Below, one piece after another: positions 59,852 to 64,000 of a stretch of DNA of 64,000 nt (position 1 is its first letter; every line of letters starts with the position of its first letter). Where the stretch lies: NCBI GenBank assembly GCA_030739735.1, contig JASLYQ010000007.1, forward strand, positions 1-64,000. Reading direction: 5' to 3'. The position numbers and the translations under genes are program-made. Below the pieces are notes generated by a model. That model was given only the letters and a program-made list of their open reading frames with translations. It was not told the origin of the DNA and did not search any database. Source of the DNA: Alphaproteobacteria bacterium. Lineage in GTDB: Bacteria; Pseudomonadota; Alphaproteobacteria; UBA7887.

Positions 59852-59910
59852 ACCACTACATATAGTCGGATTATCAAAAAATGACAATAACACCATACCG
59901 TATCTGGTAG
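59852..59910 (-). promoter_or_regulatory. Candidate NrdR box pair upstream of nrdJ
   Basis: ACTACATATAGT at about 59854-59865 is a near-palindrome close to the NrdR consensus (ACACWATATATWGTGT, from memory). A second, weaker candidate, ACCATACCGTATCTGGT, lies at about 59892-59908, some 40 bases away. NrdR sites usually occur in pairs upstream of RNR genes. The nrdR gene itself is not in the window. I saw no cobalamin-riboswitch B12 box in this 178-base region. Confidence 0.55.
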
Positions 59911-59944
59911 GTAGGCGTGTCAATTAGGCAACAGATATCGGGGG

Positions 59945-61276
59945 TCAGCCTCCGTTTTGGTGTAGGAAGTCCAATGCTAGATTGCTCAGCGTGCGCACAC
60001 CGAGGCGCAGATAGGCCTCGTCGACGACGAAGTGGGGCGAGTGATTGGGCGCGGCGTCGGCGGGTGCGACATTGGGCAGGCGAGCGCCCATGAAGACGAA
60101 CATGCCGGGCACCTGTTGCTGATAGAAGGAAAAATCCTCATAGCCCATCACGGCCTGCGTCCGCTGTACCATAGTCTGGCCGGCAACGCGCTCTAGCGTC
60201 GGTAGCATGGTGCGCACTAGATCCGGCTCGTTATAGGCGACCGGCACGCCGTGGCCCCAGGAGACTTCCGCCGTGGCGCCTGCGCTCTCGGCGATGCCCT
60301 TTGCCGTGCGTGCGATACGCTCGTGAATGTCCCGGCGGACCTCGGACTTGTGGGTGCGCACTGTGCCGACCAACTCGACCCGGTCGGGAATGATGTTGTG
60401 GCGCACGCCGCCATGGATGCTGCCGATCGAGATGACCGCCGTCTCGTGGGTGTCGATCTGGCGTGAGTGGATGGTCTGCAATCCTAAGATGATCTGTGAG
60501 GAGACGACGATGGGGTCGATGCCGCGATGGGGCGCGGCGCCATGGGTCTGACGGCCGAACACCGAGATCTTGAGCACGTCGGCGCTGGCCAGCATTGGCC
60601 CTTCGGTGAAGAACAGCACGCCGGGGTCGCGGGCACCGATATGCAAGCCGAAGATGGCGTCGGGTCGCGGGTTGTCCAGCGCACCTTCTGCTACCATCAG
60701 TGAGGCGCCGCCTTCTTCGCCCTCGGGAGGGCCTTCTTCTGCTGGCTGAAAGATGAAAGTCACAGTGCCGGGAATGTGCTCACGCATGCCGGCAAGCACC
60801 TCGGCCGCACCCATTAGCATGGCGACGTGAGTATCGTGGCCGCAGGCGTGCATCACACCGACCTCCTGGCCGTTATAGGTAGTGCGCACGACAGACGCGA
60901 AGTCGAGCCCGGTCTGCTCGACCACGGGCAGCGCATCCATGTCGGCGCGCAGCGCCACGACCGGCCCCGGCAGCCCACCCACGAGTACGCCTACGACGCC
61001 GGTATGAGCTATGTCGGTGCGCACTTCGTCGAGGCCCAGGCTGCGCAGATGCTCGGCCACCAGCGCCGCGGTTCGGAACTCGCGATTGCTGAGTTCCGGA
61101 TTAGCATGAATGTCGCGCCGCCAAGCGATAACCCGGTCTTCCAACGCTGCCGCCCGTTCGTCGACATCTGCCCAGCGCGGTGACTGGGCGCTTGCCTGAA
61201 AGCTGGTGCCAAACAGTGCAAAACCGATCATAAAACTTGATAGCGCGCGCGCGCCAACCATCCTCAAACCCTCCAT
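59945..61276 (-). CDS. M20 family amidohydrolase, exported
   Basis: A 443-residue metal-dependent hydrolase. ATG 61276 (MEGLRMVGARALSSFMIGF) gives a signal peptide ending near ASAQ. WRRDIHANPELSNREFRTA, LRADMDALPVVEQTGL, MHACGHDTHVAMLMGAAEVL, FIFQPAEEG and the dimerisation-domain HGAAPHRGIDPI are M20D motifs (Cys and His metal ligands, catalytic Glu). Similar enzymes hydrolyse N-acyl amino acids or dipeptides; export suggests nutrient scavenging. Convergent features are absent; it is divergent from the NDUFA12 gene. Confidence 0.88.
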   Translation of the reverse strand: MEGLRMVGARALSSFMIGFALFGTSFQASAQSPRWADVDERAAALEDRVIAWRRDIHANPELSNREFRTAALVAEHLRSLGLDEVRTDIAHTGVVGVLVGGLPGPVVALRADMDALPVVEQTGLDFASVVRTTYNGQEVGVMHACGHDTHVAMLMGAAEVLAGMREHIPGTVTFIFQPAEEGPPEGEEGGASLMVAEGALDNPRPDAIFGLHIGARDPGVLFFTEGPMLASADVLKISVFGRQTHGAAPHRGIDPIVVSSQIILGLQTIHSRQIDTHETAVISIGSIHGGVRHNIIPDRVELVGTVRTHKSEVRRDIHERIARTAKGIAESAGATAEVSWGHGVPVAYNEPDLVRTMLPTLERVAGQTMVQRTQAVMGYEDFSFYQQQVPGMFVFMGARLPNVAPADAAPNHSPHFVVDEAYLRLGVRTLSNLALDFLHQNGG

Positions 61277-61373
61277 TATGATGCCTCTATGTAACATGGC
61301 GCGGCGCTAGACGGGACCCGGGGACGATGCCATATTTCCTACGTTGCTGGACACACGAGAGGACACACGGTCG

Positions 61374-61724
61374 ATGGGCGCGACGTTTGGTACCAAGCTC
61401 TTCACTCGCATGCATGGCCAGCGTGTCGGCGAGGACGCGGCTGGCAATGTTTATTACCGTGAGCGCAAGTCGAAGGCTGGCCAGCGCGAGCGGCGCTGGG
61501 TGATCTATGCCGAGGTGCCGGAGGCCTCGTCTGTGCCGCCGGTGTGGCAGGGCTGGCTGACACATACGTTGGCAGAGAGCCCGATCGAAGAGCCGCCCGT
61601 GGCGCGTCCCTGGCAGAGCCCGCGTGGGGCCAGCGTGACAGGCACGGCGGCGGTCTACTATCCGCTGGCTGGCGGCAAGCGCGACCGCACCACCGGCGAC
61701 TACGAGGCCTGGACCCCCGAATAG
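61374..61724 (+). CDS. NADH:ubiquinone oxidoreductase subunit NDUFA12 family
   Basis: A 116-residue protein from ATG 61374. FGTKLFTRMHGQRVGEDAAGN, YYRERK, RRWVIYAEVPEASSVPP and the end DYEAWTPE match the B17.2/NDUFA12 accessory subunit of complex I, which alphaproteobacteria share with mitochondria. In relatives it precedes mlaD, DUF2155 and aat; here only a remnant of mlaD remains. Confidence 0.93.
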   Translation: MGATFGTKLFTRMHGQRVGEDAAGNVYYRERKSKAGQRERRWVIYAEVPEASSVPPVWQGWLTHTLAESPIEEPPVARPWQSPRGASVTGTAAVYYPLAGGKRDRTTGDYEAWTPE

Positions 61725-61851
61725 GCAAGTTTTGCTGCCGGTGCTCCAGGATCACGCATCGACGTCTTGCAGGCGCTGGCGCGCTGGTCAGCTTGAATTC
61801 GTATACGCCTTCGCCGATAGTAACGGCGACCGATTCGCTGCTGGAGGTGGC

Positions 61852-62007
61852 ATGAAGTGCAATATCGTCGAGACCATCATTTCGCTGGAGCCCGGCGGTG
61901 ACACCGAGATACTCGGTAATGGCGACATGGTCCTTTTTACCGAAACGGCACTCGATCCCGCCAGCGTGGTCTACCACGTTCTGATGAACCCGAAGGACGA
62001 CCCATGA
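61852..62007 (+). pseudogene. mlaD: mlaD remnant with internal deletion
   Basis: The frame begins MKCNIVETI, like the start of MlaD (N(I/V)VETV...), then jumps to SLEPGGDTEILGNGDMVLF and TETALDPASVVYHVLMN, like its end (LEPGG...L..GG.I..TQ....L..L...F). The transmembrane helix and most of the MCE domain, about 90-100 residues, are absent. Some in-frame sequence upstream (LEFVYAFADS) may be displaced mlaD. Position between NDUFA12 and DUF2155 supports the identity. MlaD binds phospholipids in the outer-membrane asymmetry system. Confidence 0.55.
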
Positions 62008-62228
62008 TGTCGCCGCGCGACGGTCTGTTGCCGACCTGGCATGACGAGGACGGTGCGCCCGTTGCCTGTACAGAGAAGATCAAGGTCCTTAACGAGAACA
62101 TCATGGAGATTCGTGAGATGTGCCGCGAAGCACTCGAGGACGCGGCTCTGATGGGCTGCGACGAAGCGCAAATGCGTGCCGTGCTATTGACCCTGGTTCG
62201 CACCCTTGAGGAACCTTTCAAAGATTAG
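62004..62228 (+). CDS. Small conserved protein of the mlaD-DUF2155 locus
   Basis: A 74-residue soluble protein: LPTWHDEDGAPVACTEKIKV followed by helices NENIMEIREMCREALEDA and MRAVLLTLVRTLEEPF. Two ATG codons (62004, 62007) overlap the mlaD remnant stop. Similar small proteins occur between mlaD and DUF2155 genes in some alphaproteobacteria, as far as I recall. No known domain; function unknown. Confidence 0.6.
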   Translation: MMSPRDGLLPTWHDEDGAPVACTEKIKVLNENIMEIREMCREALEDAALMGCDEAQMRAVLLTLVRTLEEPFKD

Positions 62229-62637
62229 ACGGATCGGGTTGGCTCTCGTCGTCTGCGCCAGCGCCGCGTCGGCGCAGGGCGATCCTTTCGCGAATCAATG
62301 GGAGCCGGTCGGCGGCGCTCGGCTGGAGGCACTCGACAAGGTCACCGGGCGTATCTCGGTGGTCGAGGTGGCTACCGGCGAGCCGGTTGCTTTCGGCACG
62401 CTCGGCATCACTGTGGAATCCTGCTTTCGCCGTCCGCCCGAGTTGGCGCCGGACAGCGCCGCGCTTGTCAATGTCAGCGAAAGCCGTGAAGAGACTGCGC
62501 TGCCGAGACCGTTGTTCCGCGGCTGGATGTTTGCATCGAGCCCGGGCTTGTCGGGTCTGGAGCACCCAGTTTACGACGTCATCGTGCTCGACTGCATCGT
62601 GCCGGCGCCTCCCGATGACGAGGCAGAGGACGAATAA
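62206..62637 (+). CDS. DUF2155 secreted protein
   Basis: A 143-residue protein starting at TTG 62206 inside the previous gene; this gives a signal peptide (IRRIGLALVVCASAASAQG). The domain has ARLEALDKVTGRISVVEVAT, TLGITVESCFRRPPE, FRGWMFASSPGLSGLEHP and VYDVIVLDC, the conserved DUF2155 pattern with two Cys. Periplasmic location is inferred. It is convergent with aat, five bases apart. Confidence 0.85.
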   Translation: MRNLSKIRRIGLALVVCASAASAQGDPFANQWEPVGGARLEALDKVTGRISVVEVATGEPVAFGTLGITVESCFRRPPELAPDSAALVNVSESREETALPRPLFRGWMFASSPGLSGLEHPVYDVIVLDCIVPAPPDDEAEDE

Positions 62638-62642
62638 CCTAC

Positions 62643-63194
62643 TCAGGCGGTATCGCTGGTCGTAAAATCGGCCGGCAGCTTGATGGCGCGGGCGAGCAGG
62701 CTGAGATATTTGGCGCGGGGAACCTCGCGGGCGCCAAAGCGCTGTAAATGCTCAGTCACGAACTGCGTGTCGAGCAGGGCAAAACCACCGGCACGCAGCC
62801 GCTCGACGAGATGGACGAGCGCGACTTTGCTGGCGTCACGTCTGTGGCTGAACATGCTCTCACCAAAGAACGCCCCGCCAATGGCAACGCCGTATAGCCC
62901 GCCAACAAGCTCGTCATTGGCCCAACATTCTACCGAGTGCGCATGCCCCATGGAAAAAAGGTCTCGATAAAGGTTTTCGATGGTGCAGTTGATCCAGGTG
63001 CTTTGACGTCTCGGTGCGGGCTTGGAGCAAGCGGCTATCGTACCGGCAAAGGCTGTGTCCACTGCAACACGATAAGGCGCGCGCCGGATCACCTTTTGCA
63101 GCGAGCGCGGCACGTGGAACTCGTCGATCGGCAGGACCCCACGCTTGTCTGGATCGACCCAGTAGATGGTTGGGTCGTCGCGGCTCTCGCCCAT
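62643..63194 (-). CDS. aat: Leucyl/phenylalanyl-tRNA-protein transferase
   Basis: A 183-residue frame from ATG 63194. Motifs are RGVLPIDEFHVPRSLQK, the active-site region ECWANDELVGGLYGVAIGGA, FFGESMFSHRRDASKVAL and LLDTQFVTEHLQRFGA. It attaches Leu or Phe to N-terminal Lys/Arg for ClpS-ClpAP degradation. The conserved N-terminus ITAETLLRAYQWGLFPMGES is encoded in frame upstream to 63266, but no ATG, GTG or TTG exists there; see findings. If translation begins at 63194 about 24 conserved residues are lost. Confidence 0.85.
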   Translation of the reverse strand: MGESRDDPTIYWVDPDKRGVLPIDEFHVPRSLQKVIRRAPYRVAVDTAFAGTIAACSKPAPRRQSTWINCTIENLYRDLFSMGHAHSVECWANDELVGGLYGVAIGGAFFGESMFSHRRDASKVALVHLVERLRAGGFALLDTQFVTEHLQRFGAREVPRAKYLSLLARAIKLPADFTTSDTA

Positions 63195-63282
63195 GGGAAA
63201 CAGGCCCCATTGATAGGCTCTGAGTAGCGTCTCAGCGGTTATCGGCGGTGGACGCTGAGTATCTATGGCCTGACCTAGCTAT

Positions 63283-64000
63283 TCAGGAGTGGCTGTTGCC
63301 GCCTCTAAGCAATTTCTCGAGCCAGTGTATATCATATGCGCCGTTGGCAAAATCCTGCTCCATCATGATACGGCGATGCAGCGGCAGGGTGGTGGTGATG
63401 CCGTCAATGACGAACTCCTCCAGACTGCTACGAAGCCGCATGAGGCATGCGTTTCGATTGGGGCCATGAACGATCAGCTTGGCCACCATACTGTCGTAAT
63501 GGGGCGGCACGCTGTAGCCGGCATAGAGCGCGGAATCGACGCGCACGCCGAGGCCTCCTGGTGGGTGGTAGTCGCTGACCCGGCCCGGGCTTGGCACCAG
63601 TGTCTCTGGATCCTCGGCCGTGATGCGGCATTCGATGGCGTGACCGTAGAAGGTGACCTCGTCTTGGGTGATACTGAGCGGTGCACCAGCGGCGATGCGA
63701 ATCTGCTCACGTACCACGTCGATGCCGGTAATCATCTCGGTCACCGGGTGCTCCACCTGTAGGCGGGTGTTCATCTCGATGAAGTAGAAGGCCTCGTCCT
63801 GGTAGAGAAATTCTAGCGTGCCGGCCCCGAGATAGCCGATAGCCGTGACCGCCTCGACCACGCGCTGGCCGATCTCCATGCGCGTTTCAGCATTGAGCGC
63901 GGGCGAGGGTGCTTCCTCGACCAGCTTCTGGTGGCGGCGCTGTAGGGAGCAATCGCGCTCGCCGAAATGCAACACTGAGCCATGGCTGTCCGCCATCACC
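63283..64000 (-). CDS. accC: Acetyl-CoA carboxylase biotin carboxylase, C-terminal part
   Basis: The last 239 residues of AccC; the gene runs off the right edge. ADSHGSVLHFGERDCSLQRR, EEAPSPAL, GTLEFLYQDEAFYFIEMNTR, LQVEHPVTEMITGIDVV and HAIECRITAEDP are the ATP-grasp signature regions with the catalytic Glu and Arg; the C-terminal domain ends HWLEKLLRGG. It carboxylates biotin on AccB. aat follows 16 to 88 bases later depending on its start. Confidence 0.96.
   Translation of the reverse strand, partial: VMADSHGSVLHFGERDCSLQRRHQKLVEEAPSPALNAETRMEIGQRVVEAVTAIGYLGAGTLEFLYQDEAFYFIEMNTRLQVEHPVTEMITGIDVVREQIRIAAGAPLSITQDEVTFYGHAIECRITAEDPETLVPSPGRVSDYHPPGGLGVRVDSALYAGYSVPPHYDSMVAKLIVHGPNRNACLMRLRSSLEEFVIDGITTTLPLHRRIMMEQDFANGAYDIHWLEKLLRGGNSHS

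Noticed and set aside
59767-59944. Possible cobalamin riboswitch upstream of the B12-dependent reductase
   Set aside because: The space is short and no B12 box was found; NrdR-like palindromes explain the region better.

Overview
The window looks like a chromosomal segment of a high-GC alphaproteobacterium of Rhodospirillales type. The evidence is gene order and family content: a FYDLN-acid (TIGR02300) gene divergent from aroA-cmk-rpsA-sppA-ihfB-lapA-pyrF-trpF-trpB-trpA-accD-folC; trxA-addA-addB-murU-amgK-tsaE; ptsH/ptsP-gpsA-tsaD divergent from hemC-hemD-hemY; and NDUFA12-(mlaD)-DUF2155-aat-accC. NDUFA12 and the mitofilin-like domain are alphaproteobacterial/mitochondrial families.

Layout. 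Bases 1-12.7 kb are accessory DNA: an IS3-family transposase tail, six copies of a dispersed repeat (three followed by terminator-like hairpins), a duplicated small secreted-protein gene with a conserved CRP-like palindrome in both upstream regions, a secreted pentapeptide-repeat protein and a truncated second copy, a DUF3299/MacB-like ABC operon with histidine-rich loops, and several gene remnants. The block ends at tRNA-Ala(GGC), whose 3' end faces it. From 12.9 to 43 kb the sequence is dense core metabolism: shikimate and tryptophan, pyrimidine, fatty acid and folate synthesis, the AddAB repair nuclease, cell-wall recycling (AmgK/MurU), tRNA t6A modification (TsaE and TsaD, 5 kb apart), SAM recycling (AhcY), a PTS EI/HPr pair, and heme synthesis including a HemD-mitofilin fusion.

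From 43 to 56 kb there is a catabolic/accessory stretch: a MetE-like protein, an SDR, an enoyl-CoA hydratase-like protein followed by a three-subunit molybdenum hydroxylase of 4-hydroxybenzoyl-CoA reductase type (its FAD subunit keeps the exact four-Cys spacing of the extra [4Fe-4S] cluster), a 2-hydroxyacid dehydrogenase with a DAACS transporter, a Tag-like protein and glutathione-dependent formaldehyde dehydrogenase. Between them lie clear gene remains: a SAM-domain/cyclase protein, a PQQ dehydrogenase fused tail-to-tail to a frameshifted malic enzyme, and a class III nucleotide cyclase. From 56 to 64 kb are the B12-dependent ribonucleotide reductase with candidate NrdR boxes, an M20 amidohydrolase, and the NDUFA12-to-accC block, in which mlaD is reduced to a remnant and aat has no standard start codon where the family normally begins.

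Together the decayed genes suggest a lineage losing accessory functions, with heme and B12-dependent metabolism intact. Starts were corrected where the longest open frame ran upstream of the conserved N-terminus. All family names are recognised from sequence by eye; no database search was run.
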